A stretch of 49,272 nucleotides of DNA from an uncultured beta proteobacterium (lineage in GTDB: Bacteria > Pseudomonadota > Gammaproteobacteria > Burkholderiales > Burkholderiaceae_B). Where the stretch lies: positions 1 through 49,272 of the forward strand of contig CAITPF010000014.1 in NCBI GenBank assembly GCA_903894155.1, given 5' to 3'. Positions 1 to 9,200 of the stretch are shown here, piece after piece. Position 1 is the first letter of the stretch; each line of letters starts with the position of its first letter. Position numbers and translations under genes: made by a program. The notes beneath the pieces were generated by a model. It searched no databases and had not been told where the DNA came from. It saw only the letters and a program-made list of their open reading frames with translations.

Positions 1-125
1 AGTGCGTCGATCTCGTCGAGCGTGATCTGGTCATTGCGGTAGACCCGCACGTCCTGGCCGAGTTCGCCAAAGTATTGCACCAGGTTGTAGGTGAAGGAGT
101 CGTAGTTGTCGATCATCAGCAGCAT
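1..125 (-). CDS. trpG: Anthranilate synthase component II, N-terminal part (truncated by window edge)
   Basis: Only the first 41 codons are inside the window; the gene runs off the left edge. The reading begins [20 protein letters not shown], the classic N-terminus of the glutamine amidotransferase subunit (TrpG/PabA), with the N-Y-D-S-F-T-x-N signature. TrpG supplies ammonia from glutamine to TrpE for anthranilate synthesis in the cytoplasm. It starts 25 bases after the trpE stop on the same strand, so the two are surely co-transcribed under the trp attenuator near 1723-1753. The catalytic Cys and His lie outside the window. Because no PabB is visible, a shared role in folate synthesis cannot be judged here. 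Confidence 0.93.
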   Translation of the reverse strand, partial: MLLMIDNYDSFTYNLVQYFGELGQDVRVYRNDQITLDEIDA

Positions 126-150
126 GTCGTTTATCCGGTGTGTGGCAGCG

Positions 151-1677
151 TCAGATGGGATCGTCCAGGCCGCTCTGGACCTGTTCGGCCGCGCGCAGGA
201 CAGCACGCGCCTTGGCTTCGGTCTCGAGCCACTCTTTTTCGGGATCGGAATCGGCCACGATCCCGGCCGCGGCCTGCACATACAGCATGCCGTCCTTGAT
301 GATCCCGGTGCGGATGGCGATGGCAACGTCCATTTCACCGCCGTAGCTCAGGTAGCCGGCGGCGCCCCCGTAGATACCGCGGCGCATCGGCTCGAGCTCG
401 TCGATCAGCTCCATGCCGCGCACTTTGGGCGCGCCCGTCAGCGTGCCTGCGGGAAAGGCGGCGCGCAGGACGTCCATATTGCTCATGCCATGCTTGAGCG
501 TCCCGGCCACATTGGACACCAGATGCATGACGTGGGAGTAGCGCTCGATGACCATGGTGTCCGTCACCTCGACGGTACCGGTCTGGGCCACCCGCCCGAC
601 ATCGTTGCGGGCGAGATCGATCAGCATGACGTGCTCGGCGCGCTCCTTGGGATCGGCCAGCAGCTCGGCGGCGAGCGCCTGGTCCTCGTCGGGCGTCGCG
701 CCGCGCTTGCGGGTTCCGGCGAGCGGGCGGATCGTGATGCGCGACTCGGCGGCCTGGCCAGGCGCCGCGGGCAGCGCCTCCTGGCGCACCAGGATCTCGG
801 GTGAAGCGCCCACCACCTGAAAATCCCCGAAATTCCAGAAGTACATGTACGGCGACGGGTTGAGCGATCGCAGCGCCCGGTACAGCGAGAGCGGCGAGTC
901 GCTGTAGGGCTTGGCGATGACTTGCCCGATCTGGACCTGCATCAGGTCGCCTGCGGCGATGTACTCCTTGGCGCGCAGCACGGCGGCAAGGTAGTCCTGC
1001 TTGGGAAAGAAGCGCTCTTCTGCCGTCGCGACGCTGGCATGGCTGTAGGGGACTTCGACCGGTTTGCGCAGGCGGATGCGCAGATCCTTCAGGCGCTGCC
1101 TGGCGCGTGCGTAGGCGTCGGGCTCGGCCGGATCGGCGTAGACCATCAGGTAGATGCGCCCGGCCAGATTGTCGACGATCACCAGCTCGTCGGTCTGCAG
1201 CAGGAGAATATCCGGGGTGCCATCGCCCATCCCCGGGGGGAATGGCTTGACGGCAGGCCCGAGCCTGGGCTCGATGTGTCGTACGGTGTCGTAGCCGAAA
1301 TAGCCCGCCAGGCCGCCGGCGAACCGGGGCATCCCTGGCCGCAAGGCGACTTTGAAGCGCGCCTGGTACCGGGAAATGAACTCGAGCGGATCGCCGTCGA
1401 AGGTTTCGATCACCTGATCATCGCGCAGCAGCTCGGTACGCGTTCCCCGCGAGCGGATGACGTTGCGCGCCGGCAGGCCGATAAAGGAGTAGCGGCCAAA
1501 GCGCTCGCCGCCGACCACCGATTCGAGCAGGCATGTGTGGCGCCCCCCCTGAGGGCCGCTGTGCGCGAGTTTCAGGTAGATGGCGAGCGGCGTATCAAGA
1601 TCGGCATACGTTTCCGCGATCAGGGGGATGCGGTTGTATCCCTGGGCCGCCAGGGCCTTGAATTCAATTTCAGTCAT
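151..1677 (-). CDS. trpE: Anthranilate synthase component I
   Basis: TrpE (508 aa from this start) converts chorismate plus ammonia into anthranilate, the first step of tryptophan synthesis. An N-terminal regulatory domain carries LLES near residue 50, the tryptophan feedback site. The chorismate-binding domain fills about 230-495 with [11 protein letters not shown] (about 316-326), [12 protein letters not shown] (about 352-363) and [10 protein letters not shown] (409-418). Length matches the family. An in-frame ATG three codons upstream (1686) is possible, but an AGGT-type ribosome site sits directly against it, while the spacing suits 1677, and MTEIEFK is the expected family start. trpG follows after 25 bases. 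Upstream lie a tryptophan-rich leader peptide and an attenuator. Confidence 0.96.
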   Translation of the reverse strand: MTEIEFKALAAQGYNRIPLIAETYADLDTPLAIYLKLAHSGPQGGRHTCLLESVVGGERFGRYSFIGLPARNVIRSRGTRTELLRDDQVIETFDGDPLEFISRYQARFKVALRPGMPRFAGGLAGYFGYDTVRHIEPRLGPAVKPFPPGMGDGTPDILLLQTDELVIVDNLAGRIYLMVYADPAEPDAYARARQRLKDLRIRLRKPVEVPYSHASVATAEERFFPKQDYLAAVLRAKEYIAAGDLMQVQIGQVIAKPYSDSPLSLYRALRSLNPSPYMYFWNFGDFQVVGASPEILVRQEALPAAPGQAAESRITIRPLAGTRKRGATPDEDQALAAELLADPKERAEHVMLIDLARNDVGRVAQTGTVEVTDTMVIERYSHVMHLVSNVAGTLKHGMSNMDVLRAAFPAGTLTGAPKVRGMELIDELEPMRRGIYGGAAGYLSYGGEMDVAIAIRTGIIKDGMLYVQAAAGIVADSDPEKEWLETEAKARAVLRAAEQVQSGLDDPI

Positions 1678-1722
1678 GTTTGGCATCTACCTGGCTGGTT
1701 GGACCGACCGGAACCTGTCAAC

Positions 1723-1753
1723 AAAAAAGCCCGGCCAGGATGCGGGCGGGCTT
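1723..1753 (-). terminator. trp attenuator (rho-independent terminator in front of trpE)
   Basis: On the minus strand AAGCCCG (1753-1747) pairs with CGGGCTT (1733-1727) around a 13-base loop, and six T residues follow (1728-1723). It lies 46 bases before the trpE start and 56 bases after the stop of the leader peptide. An upstream GCCAGG (about 1766-1771) can pair with CCTGGC inside the terminator loop, giving the alternative antiterminator; AGCGCC (about 1778-1783) can pair with GGCGCT over the Trp codons. This is the standard ribosome-mediated attenuation layout; pairing was judged by eye. Confidence 0.85.
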
Positions 1754-1808
1754 GGTTTGAACTACCTGGCTCCAGGGCGCTACCCTGTTGCCGGACTCAG
1801 ACGAACCG

Positions 1809-1880
1809 TCACCCGGAAGACAAACGCCACCAGCGCCACCAGGCGCCGGAAAGAGTTTGGATACGGGAAATGAGGTTCAT
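1809..1880 (-). CDS. trpL: trp operon leader peptide (23 aa, W-W-R-W-W)
   Basis: A 23-codon frame reads MNLISRIQTLSGAWWRWWRL followed by SSG and TGA. Four tryptophan codons in a run of five (TGG TGG CGC TGG TGG) make it an evident tryptophan sensor: a ribosome stalled there at low charged tRNA-Trp would free the antiterminator and let trpE be transcribed. Its ATG overlaps the gph stop by one base (TGATG), so translation may be fed by ribosomes finishing gph instead of by an independent site; no good Shine-Dalgarno sequence was seen. Leader peptides of this kind are standard for trpE operons in proteobacteria; the coupling to gph is inference. Confidence 0.88.
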   Translation of the reverse strand: MNLISRIQTLSGAWWRWWRLSSG

Positions 1881-2608
1881 CAATGGCTCTGTAAAGCTTG
1901 TTTGCCGTCGCCCAGAATCCAGCGGGCAGCCGCCTGTATGCTTTCAACTATAGCATCGACATCCAGGGTCTGCACACTGTTGCCGTGGTTGTACCCATAG
2001 GGAACCGCCAGCACGGCGCACCCCGCCGCGCGCGCCGACAGCGCATCGTTGACTGAATCGCCGACCGCGACCGAGCGGCCCGGCGCCACGCCGAGCAGCG
2101 CGCAGGCGTGCAGCATGGGCGCCGGGTCGGGTTTGCGCTCAGCGAGGGTATCCCCGCACACGACCGCATCCATGTAGGGAGAAAGCCCGGCGAGCTCGAG
2201 CAGGGGCAGCGTAAATTCCGTTGACTTGTTGGTGACTACGGCCATTTTCAAGCCGCCCGCGCGCATTAATTCCAGCCCTGCGATCACGCCATCAAAGAGC
2301 ACCGATCGTGTGCCGTTGATCCGGTGATAGGCCGGGTAGAAAGCCTGCTTGCCCCGCGCCAGCAACTCGGGGGTCAGGCTGGCCGGCGCGTGGTCGTGCG
2401 CCAGGCTGCGGCGGATGAGATTGTCGATGCCGTTGCCGACAAAGGTGGCAATCAGCGACTCGGGCAACGCGGCCAGGCCGAGCGACTCCCGCATGGCGTT
2501 GGCGGCATGCGCCAGATCGGGGATCGTATCCATGAGCGTGCCGTCCAGGTCGAGCAGCACGGCGTCGTATGCCGCGCCGGCACGATGCGCGATCGGGAGT
2601 TCAGGCAT
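1880..2608 (-). CDS. gph: Phosphoglycolate phosphatase (HAD superfamily)
   Basis: Gph (242 aa) removes phosphate from 2-phosphoglycolate, a salvage product of DNA end repair and oxygenase side reactions. HAD motif I DLDGTLMD lies at residues 20-27 with the nucleophile Asp20, motif II VVTNKS in the middle, and GDSVNDALSARAAG carries the Mg-binding acidic pair. The frame extends upstream to 2665, but that start would overlap the end of rpe; ATG 2608 (MPELPIAH) gives family length and leaves a 28-base gap after rpe. The gene lies between rpe and trpE, the usual Burkholderiales order, and its stop overlaps the start of the trp leader peptide. Confidence 0.93.
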   Translation of the reverse strand: MPELPIAHRAGAAYDAVLLDLDGTLMDTIPDLAHAANAMRESLGLAALPESLIATFVGNGIDNLIRRSLAHDHAPASLTPELLARGKQAFYPAYHRINGTRSVLFDGVIAGLELMRAGGLKMAVVTNKSTEFTLPLLELAGLSPYMDAVVCGDTLAERKPDPAPMLHACALLGVAPGRSVAVGDSVNDALSARAAGCAVLAVPYGYNHGNSVQTLDVDAIVESIQAAARWILGDGKQALQSH

Positions 2609-2636
2609 GGGGAACAGTCCTGTGTGGCAGGCGGCG

Positions 2637-3344
2637 CTAAGCCGCGCCCTGGTCGGCCAGGGCAATCTGGCTACGCATTTCGCGGATGACCGCGGCGTAA
2701 TCGGGCTTTCCGAAAATCGCCGAGCCCGCGACGAAGGTGTCGGCGCCCGCCTCGCGAATCAGGCGAATGTTGTCCGCCTTGACGCCGCCATCCACCTCAA
2801 GCGCGATGGGCTGGCCGCCATTGGCGACGTGCCGCGTGATGAGCGCGCGCGCCTGGCGCAACTTGACCAGCGTTTGCGCAATGAAGCTTTGCCCGCCGAA
2901 GCCGGGGTTGACCGACATCAGCAGGACGATGTCCAGGCGATCCATGACATGCGTCAGCCAATCGAGCGACGCCCCCGGGTTGAGCACCAGCCCGGCCTTG
3001 CAGCCGTTCTCGCGGATCAGCGCCAGGCTGCGGTCGATGTGTCGCGATGCTTCAGGGTGAAACGTAATGACGTTGGCACCGGCCTTGGCAAATGAAGGGA
3101 TGAGCGCATCGACCGGCTCGACCATCAGGTGGACATCGATGGGAACGTCGACGTGCGGGCGGATCGCCTCGCAGACGAGCGGGCCTATCGTGAGGTTCGG
3201 CACGTAATGGTTGTCCATCACGTCGAAATGGATCCAGTCGGCACCGGCGGCCACGACGTTGCGGACTTCTTCGCCGAGGCGCGCGAAATCCGCGGATAAA
3301 ATGCTCGGGGCAATCCGGGCTGGCAGTTGGGCGGAATCCGGCAT
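2637..3344 (-). CDS. rpe: Ribulose-phosphate 3-epimerase
   Basis: Rpe (235 aa) interconverts ribulose 5-phosphate and xylulose 5-phosphate in the pentose phosphate pathway. The TIM-barrel signatures are all present: [15 protein letters not shown] at 12-26, [12 protein letters not shown] at 39-50 with metal-binding His39 and catalytic Asp41, [15 protein letters not shown] at 145-154, and the second catalytic Asp in LEVDGG near 185. Length fits the family. It is the first gene of a minus-strand run rpe-gph-(trpL)-trpE-trpG and faces apaG divergently across about 105 bases. Confidence 0.96.
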   Translation of the reverse strand: MPDSAQLPARIAPSILSADFARLGEEVRNVVAAGADWIHFDVMDNHYVPNLTIGPLVCEAIRPHVDVPIDVHLMVEPVDALIPSFAKAGANVITFHPEASRHIDRSLALIRENGCKAGLVLNPGASLDWLTHVMDRLDIVLLMSVNPGFGGQSFIAQTLVKLRQARALITRHVANGGQPIALEVDGGVKADNIRLIREAGADTFVAGSAIFGKPDYAAVIREMRSQIALADQGAA

Positions 3345-3449
3345 GATCGAGGTTCACAGGGTCTTGGAGTCCCGCCATTATTGCAGTGAATCGTCTTGAT
3401 TGCGCGGCTACCGCAGATCGGCAACAATGGCTTTTTTCTGGATGCGCGC

Positions 3450-3824
3450 GTGAAACCATATGAACTGACCGTCGTGGTCGAGCCAAGGTTCGTTCCCGAA
3501 CAGTCCAATCCGGCCAAACACCAGTTCGTGTTTTCCTACACGGTACGGATCACCAATACCGGCGAAAACGCCGCGCAGCTCATTGCGCGGCACTGGATCA
3601 TCGTCGATGGCGACCAGGCGCAACAGGATGTGCGCGGTCTGGGCGTGGTCGGGCAACAGCCGCTGCTCGCACCCGGTGAAACCTTCGAATACACGAGCGG
3701 ATGCCCGCTGACGACCCCGGTGGGCACGATGCGCGGCAGTTATCACTGTGTCGGCGAGAACGGCATCCCCTTCGATGTCGAAATTGCCGAGTTTGTGCTG
3801 GCGATGCCCCGCACGCTGCACTAA
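3450..3824 (+). CDS. apaG: ApaG protein (Co2+/Mg2+ efflux-linked, FN3-like fold)
   Basis: A 124-aa protein starting VKPYELTVVVEPRFVPEQS, the conserved ApaG N-terminus, with the glycine-rich stretch GLGVVGQQP and the C-terminal MRGSYHCVGENGIPFDVEI. ApaG is a fibronectin-III-like beta sandwich, linked genetically to cobalt resistance and diadenosine tetraphosphate levels in enterobacteria; its biochemical role is not settled. I chose the GTG at 3450 because it gives the family length; the frame is open back to a TTG at 3396. No strong ribosome site is visible for GTG. mltA follows six bases later, the normal Burkholderiales arrangement. Confidence 0.9.
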   Translation: MKPYELTVVVEPRFVPEQSNPAKHQFVFSYTVRITNTGENAAQLIARHWIIVDGDQAQQDVRGLGVVGQQPLLAPGETFEYTSGCPLTTPVGTMRGSYHCVGENGIPFDVEIAEFVLAMPRTLH

Positions 3825-3830
3825 CCCGCG

Positions 3831-5144
3831 ATGATGAAACCTTACTCCGTGCTGCTGCGCCTGGTGCTGCCGCTGGCGGCTGCCGCGCTCGTTGCCGCTT
3901 GCACCACCCCCAAGGCGCCAACGACGGCCGAGACCGCCCCCGGGGCGGTCAGCGGGCCCACCGACGGGCCGCTCGTTGTTCCGTCGCTGTCGGCATTGCC
4001 TGAAACGCCGGCAAGGCCGCTCTCGGGCAAATTCGTGACGTCGGCCTGGTCTGACCTGCCCGGTTGGGGCAAGGATGATCTGCAAGGCGTCTGGACAGCC
4101 CTGGTGCGCAATTGCCGAGGCGTGGTGCGTCCTTCCTCGGGCAATCTTTCGGTGCCCGCACGGGCGGCGCCGCGGGCCTGGCAGCCTGTCTGCGCAGCCG
4201 TTGCCGATCCGGCGCGCGCGCCGGCGGCCGACAATACCGAAGCGGTGCGCGCGTTTCTCCAGACCTGGCTCGCGCCCTGGCGGCTGGCGGGCGCCGACGG
4301 CAAGCCGGCAAGCAACATCGTCACGGGCTACTACGAGCCGCTGGTGAAGGGTTCCCGCAAACAAGGCGGTAATTACCAGTGGCCGCTCTACACCGTTCCT
4401 GCCGATTTGCTGACGATCGACCTTGGCAAGATCTATCCCGAGCTGGCGGGCAAACGCGTGCGCGGCAAGCTCGATGGCAACCGGGTGGTTCCGTACGACA
4501 GCCGGGCCTCGCTGGAGACATCCGGGCGGCAGCCGCCGGCGATCGTCTGGGTGGATGACCCAGTCGACAATTTTTTCCTGCAGGTGCAGGGGTCCGGACG
4601 CGTGCTGCTCACGGACGGGCCGGGCGCCGGAACAACATTGCGTCTTGCGTATGCCGACCACAACGGCCACCCTTACGTGTCGATCGGCAAGTGGCTGGCC
4701 GATAAAGGAGAAATGCCGATTTCCCAGACTTCGATGCAGAACATCCGGGAATGGGCCAAGCGCAACCCCAAGCGCGTTACCGAGATGCTGAACGCCAACC
4801 CCGCTCTGGTGTTTTTCCGCGAGGAAACCATCACGGACCCCGAAATCGGGCCCCGCGGCGCCCTGGGCGTGGCGCTGATGGCGCAGCGATCGATTGCGGT
4901 GGATACGGCGTTTGTCCCGCTTGGGGCGCCGGTCTACCTGTCTACGACGATGCCGGCCTCGCCGCAGCCGCTGAATCGCCTGGTTTTCGCCCAGGATACC
5001 GGCACTGCCATCAGGGGCGCGGCCCGCGCCGATTATTATTGGGGCTTTGGTGACGACGCCGGTGCACTGGCGGGTCGCATGAAACAAAACGGAACCATGT
5101 GGATTTTGTGGCCCAAACAGGCCGGAGCACCCTCTGCGCGATGA
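3831..5144 (+). CDS. mltA: Membrane-bound lytic murein transglycosylase A (lipoprotein)
   Basis: MltA (437 aa) cleaves peptidoglycan glycan strands, forming 1,6-anhydromuramyl ends, from the inner face of the outer membrane. The first 24 residues are a lipoprotein signal with lipobox VAAC and the lipid-bearing Cys24, followed by a Pro/Thr-rich linker. The MltA core begins near 160 (GYYEPLVKGS). The C-terminal 3D domain holds VFAQDTGTAIRGAARADYYW with the catalytic Asp in the DTG context. It starts six bases after apaG, and its stop overlaps the next start in an ATGA junction, so the two are translationally linked. Confidence 0.94.
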   Translation: MMKPYSVLLRLVLPLAAAALVAACTTPKAPTTAETAPGAVSGPTDGPLVVPSLSALPETPARPLSGKFVTSAWSDLPGWGKDDLQGVWTALVRNCRGVVRPSSGNLSVPARAAPRAWQPVCAAVADPARAPAADNTEAVRAFLQTWLAPWRLAGADGKPASNIVTGYYEPLVKGSRKQGGNYQWPLYTVPADLLTIDLGKIYPELAGKRVRGKLDGNRVVPYDSRASLETSGRQPPAIVWVDDPVDNFFLQVQGSGRVLLTDGPGAGTTLRLAYADHNGHPYVSIGKWLADKGEMPISQTSMQNIREWAKRNPKRVTEMLNANPALVFFREETITDPEIGPRGALGVALMAQRSIAVDTAFVPLGAPVYLSTTMPASPQPLNRLVFAQDTGTAIRGAARADYYWGFGDDAGALAGRMKQNGTMWILWPKQAGAPSAR

Positions 5145-6307
5145 AAACCTCGATAGCCGTCTGCGGAACCGGAATCGCCGGCCTGGCATGCGCGCTTGCG
5201 CTTGCGCGGCGTGGCCAGCAGGCGCTGCTGCTCGGGCCCCGCCCCACCCTGCGTCCGGCGGATCCGGAAACCTACCACCCGCGGGTGTACGCGATCTCGT
5301 TGGCAAGCCAGCGCCTGCTCGCCTCGCTCGGCGCCTGGGATCTCATGCCGCCCGCGCGTCTGGCGCGGGTCGAGGCGATGGAAATCCGCGGCGACGCGGG
5401 CGGTCGCCTGAATTTGAGCGCCTGGCAGTCTGCGCAACAGGAACTCGCCTGGATCGTCGAGTCCGGCGAGATCGAGCGGGCCCTGATCCAGGCGTGCCAG
5501 GTGATGGGCATCCCCTGGGTCGCCGAAAAGTTCTCTTCGCTCGATCACGGTGTGCTGGTCACGGATCACGGCACGCGCATTGAGGCCGATCTCATGATCG
5601 CAGCCGATGGCGCGCAGTCATCGCTGCGCGCCGCGGCCGGTCTTGCGGCGGATGTCAGGCCCTATGGCGTGACCGGGCTGGTCGCCCATTTCACCTGCGC
5701 CTTGCCGCACCAGGGCGTCGCGCTGCAATGGTTTCGCGCGGATGGCGTGCTGGCGCTCCTGCCGATGCCCGATACCCGCGACGGGCCTCAGGTTTCGATG
5801 GTCTGGTCCATCAAGGAGCCTCTGGCCAACGAGCTCCTGGCAATGGCCCCCGAAGCGCTCGCCGCCGAACTGGCGCTGCGGCTGGCCGGCGCCACCGAGG
5901 GGCGCCTCGGGGCCCTCACCTTGCGCAGTCCCCTGCACGGCTTTGCGCTGACCCTGAGCCAGACGCCGATGATCGGCCCGCGCATCGCGCTGGTCGGGGA
6001 TGCCGCGCACCGGTTGCATCCGCTTGCCGGGCAGGGGTTGAATCTCGGGCTGGGCGATGTACAGGCGCTCGCCGAGATTATCGGCACGCGGGAACCTTTC
6101 CGGTCCGCGGGTGATCCACTCGTATTGCGCCGATATCGCCGCGCGCGCGCCGAGCCTGTCCTGGCGATGCGCCTGGTGACCGACGGCCTGCAACGGCTCT
6201 TCGACGTGCAGGCGACCCCCGTGGCCTGGTTGCGCAACATTGGCCTTGATCTCGTCGAGCGGCTGCCTTTCGTGAAGCGGCAACTGATCGACGGGGCATC
6301 CCGCTAG
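5141..6307 (+). CDS. UbiH/UbiF-type FAD-dependent monooxygenase
   Basis: A 388-aa flavoprotein of the UbiH/COQ6 class of aromatic hydroxylases. The dinucleotide fold GTGIAG is at residues 9-14, ADGAQSS marks the second FAD motif, and GDAAHRLHPLAGQGLNLGLG (from about 286) is the FAD ribityl-binding signature. Such enzymes hydroxylate ubiquinone precursors, so a role in quinone synthesis is likely, but which ring position cannot be told from sequence. The start at 5141 is fixed by the ATGA overlap with mltA; the upstream frame lies inside mltA. dsbC follows eight bases after the stop. Placement of a UbiH-like gene between mltA and dsbC is typical of Bordetella relatives. Confidence 0.88.
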   Translation: MKTSIAVCGTGIAGLACALALARRGQQALLLGPRPTLRPADPETYHPRVYAISLASQRLLASLGAWDLMPPARLARVEAMEIRGDAGGRLNLSAWQSAQQELAWIVESGEIERALIQACQVMGIPWVAEKFSSLDHGVLVTDHGTRIEADLMIAADGAQSSLRAAAGLAADVRPYGVTGLVAHFTCALPHQGVALQWFRADGVLALLPMPDTRDGPQVSMVWSIKEPLANELLAMAPEALAAELALRLAGATEGRLGALTLRSPLHGFALTLSQTPMIGPRIALVGDAAHRLHPLAGQGLNLGLGDVQALAEIIGTREPFRSAGDPLVLRRYRRARAEPVLAMRLVTDGLQRLFDVQATPVAWLRNIGLDLVERLPFVKRQLIDGASR

Positions 6308-6315
6308 GAGTCAAG

Positions 6316-7065
6316 ATGAACCGATCCATGAAGCATTTTCTCTGCGCAGCGCTGCTGGCGCTTGTCTCGGTCGCCGGCGTATCGCACGCGGCGCCCCCTG
6401 CGGCCGATGATCCGGCCGCCAGCGACCCGCGGGCGCAGGCCGTGCGCAAGCGGTTCGCCGAGCGCTTCGAGGCAACGCCGGTCACGGCTGTGCGCAGCAC
6501 GCCCTACGGTCTCTTCGAGGTGCAGATCGGCAGCGATATCGTCTATACCGACGAGAAGGTGAGCTTCGTGCTCGACGGGACGCTCATCGACGCGAAAACC
6601 CGCAGCGACGTGACCCGCGAGCGGCTCGAGGTCCTGTCCAAGTTGCCATTCGATCAACTGCCCTTCGAGCTGTCCTTCAAGCAGGTTCGCGGCGATGGGT
6701 CGCGCAAAATTGCGATTTTCGAGGATCCGAATTGCGGGTACTGCAAGCAGTTGCGCCAGGCGCTCAGGGGGATCGACAACCTCACGATTTATACCTTTCC
6801 TTTCCCCATCCTGACCGCTGATTCGACCATAAAAGTGCGCAATATCTGGTGTGCACCGGATCGCGGCGCGGCGTGGGATGCCTGGATGCTCGAGGGCAAG
6901 GTGCCGCCTGACGGCACGTGCGAAGTCCCGGTCGACCAGATGCTTGCGCTGGGTCATCGGCTGATGGTGCGCGGCACGCCAGGCATCTTTTTCGCCGATG
7001 GCAGCCGGGTCGGCGGGGCGATACCGGCGGAAGAAATCGAAAAACGCCTGAAACAATCGATGTGA
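6316..7065 (+). CDS. dsbC: Thiol:disulfide interchange protein DsbC (periplasmic isomerase)
   Basis: A 249-aa exported protein with a Sec signal ending near Ala25 (VSHA-AP). Residues 35-110 form the N-terminal dimerisation domain; the C-terminal thioredoxin fold carries the active site C140-G-Y-C143 in FEDPNCGYCKQL and the cis-Pro loop VRGTPGIFF. DsbC/DsbG proteins shuffle wrong disulfides in the periplasm and are kept reduced by DsbD. CGYC is the DsbC-type active site. It begins eight bases after the monooxygenase stop with AGGAG upstream, so it ends the apaG-mltA-monooxygenase-dsbC run. Confidence 0.93.
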   Translation: MNRSMKHFLCAALLALVSVAGVSHAAPPAADDPAASDPRAQAVRKRFAERFEATPVTAVRSTPYGLFEVQIGSDIVYTDEKVSFVLDGTLIDAKTRSDVTRERLEVLSKLPFDQLPFELSFKQVRGDGSRKIAIFEDPNCGYCKQLRQALRGIDNLTIYTFPFPILTADSTIKVRNIWCAPDRGAAWDAWMLEGKVPPDGTCEVPVDQMLALGHRLMVRGTPGIFFADGSRVGGAIPAEEIEKRLKQSM

Positions 7066-7162
7066 CCCGCCCAGACGGGGGCAATGCAGTGGATCGGCAG
7101 CCGGATCCGGCAGTGTGCGGTCAGGCTACGGTCATAATTGACACCACGAATAGGAGACAGCG

Positions 7163-8110
7163 ATGCGCGTAGCGGTGCTTGACGATTATCTCAACGTGGC
7201 CAAAGGCCTGGCGGACTGGAATTCGCTCGGTGCCGAGGTCGTCTTCTTCTCCGATTACATCAATCCGGATCAGTGCGCCAGCGTGCTGGCGCCGTTTGAC
7301 GTCGTGGTGGCGATGCGCGAGCGCACGGCGTTTCCGGCCAGCCTCATCAATGCTCTTCCGGCGCTGCGATTGCTGGTGACCACGGGGGCGCGCAACAATT
7401 CGATCGACCTCGATGCCTGCCGGCAAAAGGGCGTCGTGGTGTCAGGCGCTCCCGGCGATCCGCTGAGCGCGGGGGCGACGGCCGAACTGGCGTGGGCGCT
7501 GCTGCTGGGGCTGTTCAAGGGCATTCCCCGCGAGGCCGCCAACATGCAGCAAGGGCTATGGCAGACCTCGATGCCGAACACCCTGGCCGGCAAGCGACTC
7601 GGTCTGCTCGGCGTGGGCAACCTCGGGCAACGCGTTGGCCGTGTCGGCGCGGCCTTTGGCATGGATGTCGTCGCCTGGAGCTCCAACCTGACGGCCGAGC
7701 GCGCCAAGGAGGCGGGCGTGACGATGGTCGACAAGCAGGAGCTCTTTCGATCCTCCGACGCGATCAGCCTTCACCTTGTTCTTAGCGCGCGCACAAAAGG
7801 CATCGTCGATGCCGAATGCATCGCTGCGATGAAGCCCACGGCTTTCCTGGTCAATACGTCGCGTGCCGGCCTGGTGGACATGGCTGCGTTGCGCCAGGCG
7901 CTCGCGCGGGGCTTGATCGGTGGCGCCGGGCTCGACGTCTTTGAGCAGGAGCCGCTGCCCGCCGACGATCCATGGCGCACGCTGCCGCGCACGTTGCTCA
8001 CGCCGCATCTCGGCTACGCGACGCCGGAAAACTTCGCGGCGTTCTATCCCCATGTCGTTTCCGCGATTCAGGCATGGCGTGATGGCAACCCGATCCGGAA
8101 GCTCACCTGA
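7163..8110 (+). CDS. D-2-hydroxyacid dehydrogenase (NAD-dependent)
   Basis: A 315-aa member of the D-isomer specific 2-hydroxyacid dehydrogenases, the family of phosphoglycerate and glycerate dehydrogenases. The Rossmann motif LLGVGNLGQRVG lies near 149-160. The catalytic triad is visible: Arg in VNTSRAGLVD, Glu in GLDVFEQEPLP and His in LTPHLGY. The natural substrate cannot be read from the sequence; it lacks the ACT domain of full-length SerA. The ribosome site AGGAG (7151-7155) sits well before ATG. Its stop shares one base with the start of the next gene (TGATG), so the two are probably made together although no functional link is known. Confidence 0.9.
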   Translation: MRVAVLDDYLNVAKGLADWNSLGAEVVFFSDYINPDQCASVLAPFDVVVAMRERTAFPASLINALPALRLLVTTGARNNSIDLDACRQKGVVVSGAPGDPLSAGATAELAWALLLGLFKGIPREAANMQQGLWQTSMPNTLAGKRLGLLGVGNLGQRVGRVGAAFGMDVVAWSSNLTAERAKEAGVTMVDKQELFRSSDAISLHLVLSARTKGIVDAECIAAMKPTAFLVNTSRAGLVDMAALRQALARGLIGGAGLDVFEQEPLPADDPWRTLPRTLLTPHLGYATPENFAAFYPHVVSAIQAWRDGNPIRKLT

Positions 8111-9195
8111 TGCCGCCAATTCTGCCGGTCCATCTGGTCGTACGGTTCCTGCTGGTCCTGCTTCTGGCTGCGGTCGTCTATTTTTTCAGTGACTTCGTCG
8201 TCCCCGGGCTTGCGGCCCTGATCATCAGCTTCGCAAGCTGGCCGATCTACTCCCGGCTGGTGCGTCGTTGCCAGGGTCGCACGACCCTGGCGGCGAGCCT
8301 GGCCCTGGTTTTCATTATCGCGGTGCTCATCGTGCCGCTTTCCTTCGCGCTGTATTACTCGTTCAAGGAAGCGAGCAACCTGTTCGTGTGGTTGATGACG
8401 GCCAATCGTCACGGGGTTCCCACGCCGGACTGGATCGTCGCGCTGCCGCTTGTCGGGGATCGGCTCGGGCAATACTGGATGGATTACCTCAGCGAGCCCC
8501 ACACGCTGGGCGCCGCGATTGAAATGATCAGCGGCCAGCACATTGGCAACATCTACCGCATGGTTCTGTCGGCGACCGGCAACGTATTCCATATCGTCCT
8601 GACGACATTGTTCATGCTCATCATGTTGCTGTTCGTCTACAAGGACGGGCATCGGATGGTCGGCCAGCTCGACATCATCGGCGAACGCGTCCTGCCCAAG
8701 CGGTGGGAGCGCTTCTCCCGGGTCGTGCCCGCGACGATCAGCTCGACGGTGACGGGCATGGGCCTGATCGCCATCGGCGAGGGTGTCGTCCTGGGAACCG
8801 CGTACTGGATCGCCGGGGTGCCTTCGCATGTGCTGCTGGGCGTCGTCACGGGGTTCATGGCGCTGATTCCGGGCGGGGCGCCGCTTTGCTTTTCACTGGT
8901 TTCCCTTTACCTGATCGGCTCAGGCCATCATCTGGCTGGCCTGGGCCTCTGGTCCTGGGGAGCCATCGAGCTCTTCATCGTCGACAAGACGCTGCGACCG
9001 CGCCTGGTGGGCGGCCCCGTCAAGCTGCCTTTCCTGCCGACGTTCTTCGGGCTGGTGGGCGGCGTCAAGACCATGGGCGTGATCGGTCTTTTCGTGGGCC
9101 CCGTCATCATGGCGCTGGTCGTTGCCATCTGGCGCGAATGGCTGCTCGAAGAAGTCGATGGACCCACCACCCCGCCTTCGGACGGAATCGACTGA
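8110..9195 (+). CDS. AI-2E family transporter (YdiK/PerM-like)
   Basis: A 361-aa integral membrane protein. Helices at about 8-60 form the N-terminal pairs, a soluble stretch covers about 95-155, and further helices occupy 160-185 and 205-345, with the family's glycine-rich GFMALIPGGAPL and FVGPVIMALV segments. The family is named after TqsA (autoinducer-2 export), but most members, including YdiK, have no proven substrate and some act in Na+/H+ exchange. It starts on the last base of the dehydrogenase stop. A hairpin at 9201-9232 probably ends the transcript. Confidence 0.85.
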   Translation: MPPILPVHLVVRFLLVLLLAAVVYFFSDFVVPGLAALIISFASWPIYSRLVRRCQGRTTLAASLALVFIIAVLIVPLSFALYYSFKEASNLFVWLMTANRHGVPTPDWIVALPLVGDRLGQYWMDYLSEPHTLGAAIEMISGQHIGNIYRMVLSATGNVFHIVLTTLFMLIMLLFVYKDGHRMVGQLDIIGERVLPKRWERFSRVVPATISSTVTGMGLIAIGEGVVLGTAYWIAGVPSHVLLGVVTGFMALIPGGAPLCFSLVSLYLIGSGHHLAGLGLWSWGAIELFIVDKTLRPRLVGGPVKLPFLPTFFGLVGGVKTMGVIGLFVGPVIMALVVAIWREWLLEEVDGPTTPPSDGID

Positions 9196-9200
9196 TCGTT

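Noticed and set aside
3408-5306. 632-codon minus-strand frame opposite apaG and mltA
   Set aside because: Arg/Gly/Ala-rich and without motifs; the opposite strand has clear apaG and mltA.
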